Part shown: piece by piece, positions 1-11,592 of the stretch
Layout of the letters: each line of letters opens with the position of its first letter
How positions within the stretch are numbered: the first letter of the stretch is position 1
Assembly (NCBI GenBank): GCA_947247005.1
Contig: OX365955.1
Span: forward strand, 8,814,001-8,878,000
Source: Spisula solida
Taxonomy: Eukaryota > Mollusca > Bivalvia > Venerida > Mactridae
Length of the DNA stretch: 64,000 nucleotides
Reading direction: 5' to 3'
Notes under the pieces: model-generated
What the model saw: only the letters and a program-made list of their open reading frames with translations
Database searches by the model: none
What the model was told of the DNA's origin: nothing
Made by a program: the position numbers and the translations under genes

Positions 1-2845
1 CAGTCCTGTCTTGGGCTACAACCTCTCTATGACAGTCCCGTCTTGGGCTACAACCTCTCTCTCTGACAGTCCTGTCTTGGGCTACAACCTCTCTCTATGA
101 CAGTCCTGTCTTCAGCTACAACCTCCCTACGACAGTCATGTCTTGAGCTACAACCTCTCTAGGACAGTCATTAAATATTCTTAAGCTACAACCTCTCTAT
201 GACAGTCATTAAATATTCTTAAGCTACAGCCTCTCTATGACAGTCATTAAATATTCTTGAGCTACAACCTCTCAATGACAGTCATTAAATATTCTTGAGC
301 TACAACCTCTCTAGGACAGTCATTAAATATTCTTGAGCTACAACCTCTCTATGATAGTCATTAAATATTCTTAAGCTACAACCTCTCTAGGACAGTCATT
401 TAATATTCTTGAGCTACACGCTCTCTATGACAGTCATTACATATTCTTAAGCTACAACCTCTCTATGACAGTCAATAAATATTCTTGAGCTACAACATCT
501 CTAGGACAGTCATTAAATAATCTTGAGCTACACGCTCTCCAGGACAGTCATTGAATATTCTTAAGCTACAACCTCTCTAGGACAGTCAATAAATATTCTT
601 GAGCTACAACCTCTCTAGGACAGTCATTAAATATTCTTAAGCTTCAACCTCTCTAGGACAGTGATAAATATTCTTGAGCTACAACCTCTCTAAGACAGTC
701 ATTAGATATTTTTGAGCTACAACCTCTCTATGACAGTCATTAAATATTCTTGAGCTACAACCTCTCTTAGACAGTCGTTAAATATTCTTGAGCTACAACC
801 TCTCTATGACAGTCGTTAAATATTCTTGAGATACAACATCTCTATGACAGTCATGTCTTGGCCTAAAACCTCTTTATGGCAACAAACCCTTGAGCTACAA
901 CCTGTCCAGCACAACCTTTACTTGAGCTTCAACTAGGACATTCCTGTCTCGAGCTACAACCTCTCTATGACAGTCCTGTCTTCAGCTACAACATCTATAT
1001 GACAGTCCTGTCTTGAGCTACAACCTCTCTATGACAGTCCTGCCTTGAGCTACAACCTCTCTCTTTGACAGTCATGTCTTGAGCTACAACCTCTCTATGA
1101 AAGTCATGTCTTGAGCTACAACCTCTCTATGACCGTCTTGTCTTCAGCTACAACATCTCTATGACAGTCCTGTTTTCAGCTACAATATCTATATGACAGT
1201 CCTGTCTTGAGCTACAACCTCTCTATGACAGTCCTGTCTTCAACTACAACATCTATATGACAGTCCTCTCTTGGGCTACAGCCTCTCTATGACAGTCCTG
1301 TCTTGGGCTACAAACTCTCTATGACAGTCCAGTCTAGAGCTACAACCTCTCTATGACAGTCCTGTCTTGAGTTACAACCTCTCTATGACAGTCCTGTCTT
1401 CAGCTACAACCTCTCTATGACAGTCCTGTCTTCAGCTACAACCTCTCTATGACAGTCCTGTCTTCAGCTACAACCTCTCTATGACAGTCCTGTCTTGGGC
1501 TACAACCTTTCTATGACAGTCCTGTCTTGGGCTACAACCTCTCTATGACAGTCCTGTCTTGGGCTACAACCTCTCTATGACAGTCCCGTCTTGGGCTACA
1601 ACCTCTCTCTCTGACAGTCCTGTCTTGGGCTACAACCTCTCTCTATGACAGTCCTGTCTTCAGCTACAACCTCCCTACGACAGTCATGTCTTGAGCTACA
1701 ACCTCTCTAGGACAGTCATTAAATATTCTTAAGCTACAACCTCTCTATGACAGTCATTAAATATTCTTAAGCTACAGCCTCTCAATGACAGTCATTAAAT
1801 ATTCTTGAGCTACAACCTCTCTATGATAGTCATTAAATATTCTTAAGCTACAACCTCTCTAGGACAGTCATTTAATATTCTTGAGCTACACGCTCTCTAT
1901 GACAGTCATTACATATTCTTAAGCTACAACCTCTCTATGACAGTCAATAAATATTCTTGAGCTACAACATCTCTAAGACAGTCATTAAATAATCTTGAGC
2001 TACACGCTCTCCAGGACAGTCATTGAATATTCTTAAGCTACAACCTCTCTAGGACAGTCAATAAATATTCTTGAGCTACAACCTCTCTAGGACAGTCATT
2101 GAATATTCTTGAGCTACAACCTCTCTATGACAGTCATTAAATATTCTTGAGCTACAACCTCTCTTAGACAGTCGTTAAATACTCTTAAGCTACAACCTCT
2201 CTAGGACAGTCATCCAATACGCTTAAGCTACAACATCTCTAGGACAGTCATTAAATAATCTTGAGCTACACGCTCTCTAGGACAGTCATTGAATATTCTT
2301 AAGCTACAACCTCTCTAGGACAGTCATTGAATATTCTTAAGCTTCAACCTCTCTAGGACAGTCATTGAATATTCTTAAGCTTCAACCTCTCTAGGACATT
2401 CATTAAATATTCTTGAGCTTCATCCTCTCTAGGACAGTCATTAAATATTCTTAAGCTTCAACCTCTCTAGGACAGTCATTGAATATTCTTAAGCTTCAAC
2501 CTCTCTAGGACAGTCATTAAATATTCTTGAGCTTCATCCTCTCTAGGACAGTCATTAAATATTCTTAAGCTACCACCTCTCTAGGACATTCATTAAATAT
2601 TCTTGAGCTACAACCTCTCTAGGACAGTCATTGAATATTCTTAAGCTACAACCTCTCTAGGACAGTCATTAAATATTCTTAAGCTACACGCTCTCTAAGA
2701 CAGTCATTAAATATTCTTGAACTACAACCTCTCTAGGACAGTCATTAAATATTCTTAAGCTACCACCTCTCTAGGACAGTCATTAAATATTCTTAAGCTA
2801 CCACCTCTCTAGGACAGTCATTGAATATTCTTGAGCTACAAAATC
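1..2845. repeat. Minisatellite of 32-bp and 38-bp units
   Basis: Continuous tandem array. One unit type is 32 bp (GACAGTCCTG, then TCTTGGGCTACAACCTCTCT). The other is 38 bp, in which the middle is replaced by ATTAAATATTCTT. The types occur in blocks: 32-bp at 1-170 and 840-1700, 38-bp at 170-840 and 1700-2845. The order of variants at 31-840 recurs from 1579, so there is a higher-order duplication. The last unit runs into non-repeat sequence about 55 bp before the splice acceptor of the next exon, so the array lies in an intron or upstream of that gene. The array itself shows no coding signal. Confidence 0.97.
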
Positions 2846-2901
2846 TTATAGGGCAGCTCTGCACAAATATATTTTGTAATGTTTTTCTTATTCATTTCCA
2901 G

Positions 2902-4956
2902 AACATACTTTGTAGTGGATGGGTTCGTAGATTATCGACACGGACGAAACCGTTACCGGAAACCAGGGTGAAAGATGTTAACAAGAATATCCAAGTGGTC
3001 GAACAATCTTCTCCCTCCGAGCAACCACGTCCGCTGGTACTATTGTTTGGCTGGATGTTTGCACGGCCTCAACATCTGAGAAAATTTGCAGACATGTACG
3101 TCAGTCATGGTTTTGACGTTATTTCTGTCCAGGTGAGAAATTTGTTTTGGCACTACTGTAACCTTTAACCGGAAAAAGAGTCGTTATAATGGCATTTTAT
3201 TTAATTTAATGGCGGACATCTTGGACGCCATATTAAATTTTATGGCCGTGCCAAAAATTTGCAATTTATGCCGGCTGTCTCATAATATCCAGACAGTCGG
3301 GAACAGTTTCGTATTTAATATGTTGTGTGATTTTTGGAGTCCACCTTGGTAGTTGGTAACGTGGTTTTGCTGCACTGATATTTATTGACATATAAGTGTA
3401 AAGCCCAAACTTGGTATACCATATACAGGGGTTCCACTAGCTTCTGAATCTGAAGGGTCACTTTGATACTTTTGACTAAATTTAACCATGTTATAGGCAA
3501 AATACAGAAGAAAATGGCCCTTCGAACCAAAATCTTGAGGATCAAAATGTGGCTTTCTTGAATGTTCAAGCGTCAAAGCCTACTCCCGAGTCAAATGGAA
3601 CCCCGTATATGTGTAATAATTAGTTGAGATCCTCGGACATTAACGTTACTTCTCATGTATTGAGATATCAGTGGTCTTAATATGTGGCATAATTCTAAGT
3701 CAGAGGTAAAAGAGAGCATGCAACCAAAATAAATATTCAGCATTTATTATTCAGTATTTGATAATTATGTTCAAAATAGCAGAGTATCCACGTTTTAAGG
3801 GAGATAAATGGGAGATCACTTAATCCCTGCTCGAATTGTTCACAGTGGATTACGTCCCATTTCTTTCCGTAAATTAGCCACTGAGCCTTTGACATCATAC
3901 CACTTGACAATAAGGAAGTCACATTACATTGCAAATGATATTATGAGATAAAAACTTATGTGCATTTTTGTTAAGCTTGTAAACAATAAATGCAAAGATG
4001 TCGACACCGACTGCATTCTTAAGGCCAAAGTTAAATATTTGGATTCTTTGCGCAGTTAGTCTATCATAGACACATGGTTTCGGTATTTGCCAAGTCCTTA
4101 TTGTTACACCTTGTATTTAACCAACTACAAAGAGAACTTACTCTTTATAGAGGGTACACTCATATAATTTGAAACCATTTGTCTATGCATTTTACAGATG
4201 CACTGCAAAGCATAATTTTTGTTTAGAACCCACTTAGCCGAACATTCAATACAAGACGACTCATTTCTATTGTAGGTATTTTTGTCTCAACTTCTCAGAC
4301 CAACAATTACCCAATCATTAATGAGGGAGGTCCTAGATATATGCTTGGAGGAGGAGCGTACGTCTCAACCAATCATCGTTCATGGATTATCAGTGGGCGG
4401 GTACATGTATGGTGAAGTGCTTACAAATATACAGAAATATCCAGAAAAATATGCAAATGTTGGTCATCGTCTCCGGGGACAAATATTCGACAGTGTGGTG
4501 GATTTCTACGGCATTCCTGGTGGAATATCAAGAGCGGCAACTCGGAATAAGGCTGTCGGAAGTAAGATTGCGGCAGTGCTTGAGTGGTACATGGATAGAT
4601 TTAAATTTATCACCAAAAGTTACGTTAAAGCTTCAGATGTATTCCATGACAACGAATTCAGACTCCCTAGTATATTTCTATATTCAATGAGTGACGTTGT
4701 CTGTAACCCAGCACATAAGGAAAAACTAATTGACGAATGGCGTCAGAAAGGAATTTACGTGACGTCACGTAGCTGGGAAGACGCACCGCACGTCAGTGCG
4801 TTCGTCAAACACAACGAAGAGTATACACAGACGATAACTGAATTTATACAAACAATAGGGGTCATTGAAGACCCGAAACTGACTGGAAAAGAAGCACCGG
4901 AAATTGTTTCTGATTCAGAAAGAGTGAATTCATCCAGTATACATGCACATATATAG
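2902..4956 (+). CDS. TMEM53/DUF829-like protein, last two exons (5' partial)
   Basis: Two exons, 2902-3132 and 4276-4956 (stop included), joined in phase 0; acceptors TTTCCAG and TTGTAG, donor CAG|GTGAGA. Together they encode 303 residues. The first exon has no usable Met before the conserved region, so the start codon lies upstream of or beyond the minisatellite. The first exon carries PLVLLFGWMFARPQHLRKFA, the opening strand of the TMEM53 (DUF829) alpha/beta-hydrolase fold. The second carries the nucleophile-elbow motif GLSVGG (Ser), an Asp candidate in YSMSDVVC and a His candidate in DAPHVSAF, spaced as in that family. Vertebrate TMEM53 is a nuclear-envelope membrane protein; the residues before the domain here are basic and Ser/Thr-rich. 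Family assignment is strong; enzymatic activity is not shown. The tail after the domain is acidic and probably disordered. Confidence 0.85.
3133..4275 (+). other. Intron of the TMEM53-like gene
   Basis: 1143-bp intron between a GTGAGA donor and a TTGTAG acceptor. AT-rich; short open frames on the minus strand (3315-3934) show no recognisable domain and are treated as chance. Confidence 0.8.
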
Positions 4957-5110
4957 TATTTGCCTTCCTCGACACCTTATACAATTTTACTCACGCCATC
5001 TGCTCAATGGTTCATGCGCTGATCCTGAACTCACAAAGGCACCGTTTGTTAGCCCAACTATCGTAATTAAAGCTATCACATTTGTGTCATACTCACAAAG
5101 AACGGACATA

Positions 5111-5116
5111 AATAAA
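5111..5116 (+). terminator. Candidate polyadenylation signal AATAAA
   Basis: AATAAA lies 155 bp after the stop codon of the TMEM53-like gene, a plausible 3' UTR length. No transcript evidence. Confidence 0.4.
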
Positions 5117-5425
5117 GAGGGTAGTATGCGGTCGTCGCGTTACGTCGTATGTAAATATACGTTATATGGGGAACGAGAAGGCAATTGTGTCGACAGGCTA
5201 GGGCTAATTTGTTCTATAAAAATGTTCTACATGCATATAAAGTGAAAGAGACAATTATTACGTTGCTTTCAGCTCTGGAAGTCTCTTTTCTGGGTGTTTT
5301 GTTTTGTCTTATCGATTTCTTATTCGACTCGGTGCACACTTTTTGCTCGATTCTTATTTGTGACCGTTGTACAACTACAGGACTGTTAATGAAGTATGTC
5401 TGTATTTATGATATGTGTTATATTC

Positions 5426-5676
5426 CGGAGAATTGACACCACTCTCGACCTTCTGTTAGCATAATTTAACAGCTGGTATATTGTCCACATTCATAATTCC
5501 GGTTGTATTTTATAATCTATTTTCATAAGTGGGATGTATCACTAACACGCTCGATGTGTAATACCAACACAAATCTAAAGGACCGATATTGCACAATTTG
5601 CTCGCGGAAACTTATATATTCAAAGCAAAAAAAAATATGTTCATGCATAAAGGTCAGGATCATGTCAAATTCTCCG
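5426..5676. mobile_element. MITE-like dispersed element, copy 1
   Basis: 251 bp with imperfect inverted ends: CGGAGAATTGACACC at the left, and the reverse complement of CGGAGAATTTGACATG at the right. The whole body matches the reverse complement of 43721-43966 (for example the block AAAGGACCGATATT and GGTCAGGATCATGTCAAATT). Two copies with shared ends define the element; no coding capacity. Confidence 0.75.
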
Positions 5677-5714
5677 TGTTATAGTATTACACTAAGGTTG
5701 TATACTATGAAAGC

Positions 5715-5865
5715 CCGATGGGGACTTCACAGTTCACACTTCACAGTTCACACTTCACAGTTCACAGTACATACTTCATAGTTCATACTTCACAGTTCAC
5801 ACGTCATAGTTAACACTAAAACTTTCACAGTTCACTCTACATACTTCAGACTTCACACTTCATAG
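5715..5865. repeat. Short-period tandem repeat (CTTCACAGTTCACA type)
   Basis: About ten degenerate copies of a 14-15-bp unit, ACTTCACAGTTCAC. After it, to 6378, AT-rich sequence with no gene visible. Confidence 0.85.
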
Positions 5866-6381
5866 CATATATATATCTTTATTTAAGTCTCATCTCTGTA
5901 CACATAAACTATACAATTTACAAAACATATATCACAGTACAAAGCCATTCTAAAAGAATTATAAGAGACTATCAAATCACAATTTCATTAAACATTTACA
6001 ATATAAATCTATGTAACCATTGTTATTCTAATTATAAAAACTGCCCTAAAATATCTATCAAATAAAACACTGAAAATCAAAAGCACACTAATGTGTATAG
6101 TTAGCATGAACTATGAAGTCACCACCGGGCTTTCGTAGTATACTGCAAGTATATGAATGTTCTGTCCAATTAGGATAATAGAGTGGTGCACTTGTTTGAG
6201 TCCACTAGTACAGCTTGTTAAAACAGTGTAAAACCAAAGTATAAGGCTTATCAAATTATCTATTAGTTCAATGCTAAACCAAAATTTTACTTTATTCGCT
6301 TTAGCTGTTCATACAATGGTTGTTATCTTTCGTGTACACATAAAATAAAACTTCACTCTCACAGTATCCTATTCTTTATAA

Positions 6382-7619
6382 GACCTGTCGTCCACTAGAC
6401 CCCGATGATATGCGGAAGGGAAGCCGATTACAGTTTGCTAGGTTCGGGAACCTTTCGGGATCATTTATCAATAAAAATGGGTGGAGCTTTGTCATCGCAC
6501 TCGTTCGGGATGTATTCGCGGATCGGTATACGAAGTGTTGCGGTACAGTCGCCGAAACCTCTCCGAGGTAGCCGAATGCATCGCGAATGGACGCCGAACG
6601 TTCAGGATTTGGCCCCTAATGTTTCCCGATCGTGCGGAAAGGTTGCGGTTACCTTACAGAGTACGCCGAAATGTTTACGAATCGATGCCGATAGAATGCC
6701 GATATGTTGCCGATGTATATAAACGATGACGAACTACTATCTTGTTATCAGTTGAAAGTTGAACACGATGGATGGAAGACGCCTTCATCTTGCTATTCAA
6801 ATACAGCTGCAAGCTGAAAGAGAGGCCATGCTTGCCTTAGTATTATATTTCCGGAATAGAAGGAGAAGGCGTCATCGGTGGTGGGTTCGCCCCTGGCTAA
6901 CCAACGATAGGAGGCATCAATATGGACAATATAACGCCTTGATGCGAGAGCTTAGAGAAGAAGATGTCACATCTTTCAAGAAGTATTTGAGGATCACGCC
7001 AGCCATGTTTGATGACGAACTCGAGCGTATTTGGCTTGCTCTTGTTTTACGAACCATGCTGTTAAGCGATCTACGTAGGAATAAACTATCGGCAGACTGA
7101 CGTCATTGCTTCCGCTGTCGCTCTTGTATACTTCGGGGAATACGGCTACGACTCGGCATCCCTTCCGCTAACAACTGGCGCCTTCGGCAACCAAATAGGC
7201 ATGTTTCTTAACATGATCGGCATAGCTTCCGTGTGTAGAACTAATCCATTCGGCGCCTTCGGTGAGCTTTCGGCATTGCTTCGGCTTCCTTCGGGAACCG
7301 CTCGGGATGGATAAAATGATTACGAAGCCTCGCAGAAGGCTTCCCGAAGGTGCCGAGTGAATGGCGATGGATTCCCGAACACCCCGAACTGTTGCCGATG
7401 GGTTTCCGATTACCCGAAGCACTCCCGAACAAGACATTCGGCGTCCAAATTTTAAAACTTTTAAAATTTGGATGCCGAAGAATTTTCGCCCCGAAGTGTC
7501 CAGAAGCGTACAGGAACGACACGGAAGGGTTCCCGAACGTCCCGAAGACATGCCGAACCATCCCGATTAGGCAAATTTAGCCTTCAGGAACCCTTCGGGG
7601 TCCTAGTGGACGGCAGGTC
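6382..7619 (+). mobile_element. Non-autonomous PIF/Harbinger transposon
   Basis: 1238 bp bounded by inverted repeats GACCTGTCGTCCACTAG (left) and the complement of GACCTGCCGTCCACTAG (right), flanked on both sides by the trinucleotide TAA (6379-6381 and 7620-7622). This is the 3-bp TWA target duplication typical of PIF/Harbinger. The interior is studded with CCCGAA/TTCGGG motifs, probably subterminal transposase-binding repeats, and has a palindrome at 7447-7473. It carries a truncated transposase reading frame. Confidence 0.9.
6768..7100 (+). pseudogene. Truncated Harbinger transposase (N-terminal part only)
   Basis: 110 codons from the ATG at 6768, preceded by a TATATAA box at 6715-6721. 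The region with WWVRPWL, then RRHQYGQYNALMRELREED, then FKKYLRITPAMFDDELERI is characteristic of the N-terminal region of PIF/Harbinger (HARBI1-type) transposases, including the basic patch just before it. After ELERI the family similarity stops abruptly and a stop follows 22 codons later. The DDE catalytic domain (normally about 250 further residues) is absent from the element. The protein cannot be a functional transposase; the copy could only move in trans. The family call is from recognised pattern; truncation is seen directly. Confidence 0.85.
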
Positions 7620-7733
7620 TAATGGAAACATTACTACAAGAAATGCACTGATTACTGACTAAATATACGAGTTTTACGAGACAGGAAATACATGTACAGT
7701 CCCTTTATTCAGTCGGTCGGTCACTTCACAATA

Positions 7734-8118
7734 TCACAAAATACAGAGTTTTGGAATTCCCCATCATCCCGTCATTACTATATATAATAGACAGGATGGC
7801 AACGCTTTTTTCCGGCCCCTACACGAATCCACTAATTAAAGCAGCATTCGGCCGGGAAACGGTTGCAATCTGGTCTAGATGTGTTTTACTACATAAAACA
7901 ATCAATTTATCTACCATTGAACTTGTTATAAGTTATATTTCAGGTATTTCATTTTTAGATCGATGGTTCCGATTCCAGACTCGATTGCAACCGTTTCCCG
8001 GTCCGATGATGTGTTAAATAGTGGAATCATACAGGGGCCAGAAAAAACGTTGCCAACCTGTCTATTATATATAGTAATGAAGGGATGATGGGGAATTTAA
8101 AAACTCTGTATTTTGTGA
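7734..8118. mobile_element. Palindromic MITE with TA flanks
   Basis: Long inverted arms (about 140 bp each) starting TCACAAAATACAGAGTTTT and ending in its complement, around a central loop near 7880-7975. The dinucleotide TA flanks both ends (7732-7733, 8119-8120). Arms differ by small indels. No coding capacity. A TA target site suggests a Tc1/mariner-type source. Confidence 0.8.
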
Positions 8119-8120
8119 TA

Positions 8121-9752
8121 TAATTTTTTAGGCCTGTGGTCACTTGTATACGAACATTGGGAACATTAATACTATGTTTATTATTATTGCGTTATCATAA
8201 CATTGTATATTTATTGTTTTAAACATTCTAGTTGGAGAAAAGGGCAATGAAAACTAATACATTATTCACTAAGCTACATACTAATTCACATAATATCTAC
8301 TAAAATAAGAGAAAGTGCAATGTTTGTGTACAGAATGCTATGTAAACAAATGACCGACCTGATTAATCGAGCTATGGATGCATGGAGCTCCGTGAGTGAT
8401 ATCCGACTATTAGTTCTCTCACTCCCTCCATCGAAGAAGTGAGAATAGAATCATATCACATGTATACTCAACAAAAAACGTATCCATCCTTCATGTGTGT
8501 AAAAGTTAATGCTCATTAAAGAAATAATCTAGTACACACATCGTGATGTTTTAACTGTCCCCCACATCGATGAAATCGAGGGGGAACAAAAAGATAACCG
8601 ATCGCAAAGGGGAATAAATAATTATGTTCAAACAGCATCATGCGTATTCAAGCTATTAGAACATGGACTGGTGAATTTTTGTATGTTGTAAGCGCCAATA
8701 CACCTACCAATTTTGACACAAAACTTAAAAAACACATCATATCTGATTGCGAAGATGTCCATATTGACAAGAAGATGACCTACCCCTAATTTCAACTTGT
8801 CACTAAATTATCTTAAAATAAAGGGAAACAACTCCAATATCCAAATTGTCTTTACTTCGAGTTTATCAAGAGAGGTAAGGATGTAAGAAAGTTAAAATTA
8901 GTACACATCACCATTCCATGCAGGGAAACAACCACATAAACACATGTATTCGGGGAACATTATCCAGAGCATTTAGGGTACTTTACATGATTATCATAGT
9001 TACAAGCACTGACAAAGCCCTTGCTAATACTCGAAAATTGACTTTATAGCTCGCTAGAGATATTACAGGTATTTTGTATCAACAAAGATTGATCATGCGA
9101 AACGTATACCTCGCCAGAGATAACTATAGGCTTATCAACAACAAAAAATGGATGATATCAACACTAAACGGTAATCAGTGTAAATTAGAAGAGTACATGC
9201 ATTTATATAAGCGCAAAATCGAACACAGATCGACATCGGAAATGTATTTGAATGTCAATTAATGTTTGTAAACAAGGTAAATGTTATTGTCGGCGGACTA
9301 TATTGTATAACACTAAACTGATGACGCCATGTACACTAGCATTAGTAACACAACTATATATTAAGAATAGAACGTACGGAGCATTATCAGAAAACGATTG
9401 TTTCACTCTAATTTGTTTTATTATTGACACAGTATTAAATAATTTTGGTTGTTTGTTTAATTATTTTCATCCTCTAGTGTCATTGTCACCAACTTTCTGA
9501 TTTCATACACAGTGCTTTTAAAGTATTATGTATACATTCAACAAGCCCATATTGTGCTTATATTATCAAGGTTATATTTGTATATAATGCAATGTTAGTA
9601 CATGTTGTATTATCGTTGGTGAGTTACATAAAATATTATAAAGATAATTTAGACCAAATTTGGTTGGACCAGTGCCAAAACGCAGGCCTTTAATGGTATT
9701 AACATGTGACGTCACTTCCTGCTACAAAGGATCAATCGAACTTGCTCACAAT
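8121..9752. other. AT-rich intergenic stretch
   Basis: No gene, RNA or repeat family that I can support. Short open frames at 9074-9500 have no recognisable features. Confidence 0.6.
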
Positions 9753-10700
9753 TTATTCCATTTTTTGTTCATCTTCACTTCCGGCATGGATTGAAATTTC
9801 CGAAAAGCTAGAACGTTTGTCTTCCACGTATGGGAACGTCGAATCTTTCTGTATTGATTGCTGTCTGCTAAATGACATTGACCTTGAACTCTCAGAGTCT
9901 GGTGAAGCAACATTGCGCCGGGTATAAAAGTCCGGAAGTGTGAGTTCTCTACGTCTAGGTTGTGACCTGGGCTTCGGTAGCATATGTGCGTTATGGAAAG
10001 TAGGACTCAGCTGTATGTATCCCATTGTTTCAAATCCTGGTGGCTCCAAAGTTTCAGCAAGATTTCTGAACCTTGGGTCCTCAACCGAACGTGAGTATGG
10101 TCTGTGTATGTCGGTACCTTCACGACGCATGCCTATAAGACGTTTGTGATCCAGCAAGTATTCAGCTATGGAGGGCTTGTGTCTACCCATCGGACGAGGT
10201 GGAGGCATCTGCGGCTTTTCACTTTTCTGGACATTTTGCCGCGAATCTAAGAAGAAACACAAAACATTTATAGGTGGTGCTAATCGAGCGTGTATGGAAA
10301 ATGGCGGTTCAGGTTCCGGTTCCGGTTCCGGTGTGTACAGACGACCATATTTTGCGATATAAGTGTCTGTTAGTTTCTTGTATCCATTCTCCCACAATTC
10401 GTGATACTTCCGGCGATGATTTTGCGAATCGATAAAAGCGTATCGATTTTTTCGACATGTAAATCGGTAAGTTTTTCTGTCTTTTGCGATGAACTTAAGC
10501 TTGAGATCTAAAATGTTTTCTATCATGTTGTTCTCAAAAAGAAGTACTCGAGACATGTTTGTCTTTGGGAGGAGGCTCTCATTCACTTTGCCGTAATTCG
10601 GTCGTATCGCTGGTGGACGGTACATGTAGTCGGTCTTGCCGCGCTTTCTTCCGCTTCCGCTCTGTAACGGCGGAAGTTGATCTTCGCCACTTGTTGCCAT
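9753..10700 (-). CDS. Uncharacterised RPPxIxPNYG-family protein, paralogue 1
   Basis: 315 residues, uninterrupted, from an ATG in good Kozak context (ACCATGG). Not a family I recognise. Residues 25-37 read YMYRPPAIRPNYG, followed by SLLPK (42-46), SRVLL (50-54) and a basic, predicted helical stretch to about 120. A PEPEPEPEPEPP tract follows at 124-133, then a Pro/Arg-rich segment, DPRF (208-211) with EPPG (219-222), and a Ser-rich acidic tail. The same blocks in the same order occur in the gene at 23405-24115, so the reading frame is real. No signal peptide or membrane segment: probably cytosolic or nuclear, largely disordered. An acceptor-like TTTCTTCTTAG falls inside the frame near residue 150, but I see no matching donor, so a short retained intron is possible but unproven. 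Confidence 0.75.
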   Translation of the reverse strand: MATSGEDQLPPLQSGSGRKRGKTDYMYRPPAIRPNYGKVNESLLPKTNMSRVLLFENNMIENILDLKLKFIAKDRKTYRFTCRKNRYAFIDSQNHRRKYHELWENGYKKLTDTYIAKYGRLYTPEPEPEPEPPFSIHARLAPPINVLCFFLDSRQNVQKSEKPQMPPPRPMGRHKPSIAEYLLDHKRLIGMRREGTDIHRPYSRSVEDPRFRNLAETLEPPGFETMGYIQLSPTFHNAHMLPKPRSQPRRRELTLPDFYTRRNVASPDSESSRSMSFSRQQSIQKDSTFPYVEDKRSSFSEISIHAGSEDEQKME

Positions 10701-11333
10701 GGTTACAGAAGAACGTCTTTAATGGTTGGTATAAATACTCTGAAAAAGTAACTTTGGAATTTTACATTTGAGATTAAATGGATAAATACATAAACATACG
10801 AACGCTTCGTTACGACATTGAATGCCGTTTTGGCATAATTATACAATGTAGATTCGTGGAGACACCATTAAATTTTATCAATGACGTTGAAACCCGTATA
10901 CTGAGCATACGCGTTATTCTTGATCTCGGTGATGCAAATTTAAAACCCTGATTTTACAAACATGTAAGATATTTAGTACATATAACTGCTTAACATCATA
11001 AGACTATTTGTGTACAGATTATTGGCTTTCAATAAAATGCACGAAAACGTATTTAAATGTACTTATTTTGAGCACTGTTGAACCGAATATGGCGAGCCAT
11101 ATACGCGAGCCATATTCGGGGATGAGACACACCTTCAACCATATTCGGCGCGAGCCATATTTTGTCAACAGAGAATAATTGTACATATGTTTTTTTCGCT
11201 AGTAATGTCATTTTTTTGACCATCATTATGATCTTAACAAGTTGAACATATTTAGCTGAAAATAGTGCAAATTGTTGTTTGCAATTAAACACGCATGCAT
11301 ACTAGGCCTATTATATATATATATATATATATA
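10701..11333. other. Intergenic, with short inverted motifs and (AT)n
   Basis: No gene. Contains a cluster of GAATATGGC/GCCATATTC palindromic motifs at 11085-11165 and an (AT)n run at 11311-11332. Confidence 0.6.
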
Positions 11334-11590
11334 CACTCAACCACTTTTCTAATTGGTCACTTTTCAAACCCTTAATACGTTTAACTGTGATTAAAATTTT
11401 TGACGATATGTTGCACACAAGCGTGTTATGCAATAGTCCTAACTCTCAAATCATTAAAATTCAAAATTACGTGCCAAAGTATGCGTGGTCATTCACGCGA
11501 TAATTTTTTTATTTTCGCCATCAAATATTATGATCACAGTTAAAGGTATTTCGGGATTGAAAAGTGACCAATTAGAAAAGTGGTTGAGTG
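11334..11590. mobile_element. MITE, 257 bp, TA flanks
   Basis: Inverted ends of 35 bp or more, beginning CACTCAACCACTTTTCTAAT and continuing through TTGGTCACTTTTCAA; both ends are flanked by TA. The arms also share CTTTAACTGTGAT-like sequence further in. No open frame. The small size and TA sites fit a mariner-type MITE. Confidence 0.9.
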
Positions 11591-11592
11591 TA

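Noticed and set aside
1..2845. CRISPR-like regular repeats
   Set aside because: Units are contiguous with no unique spacers and lie in a eukaryotic genome; this is a minisatellite.
6405..6729. Plus-strand open frames upstream of the Harbinger fragment
   Set aside because: Lie in the non-coding subterminal CCCGAA-rich part of the transposon; no similarity to transposase.
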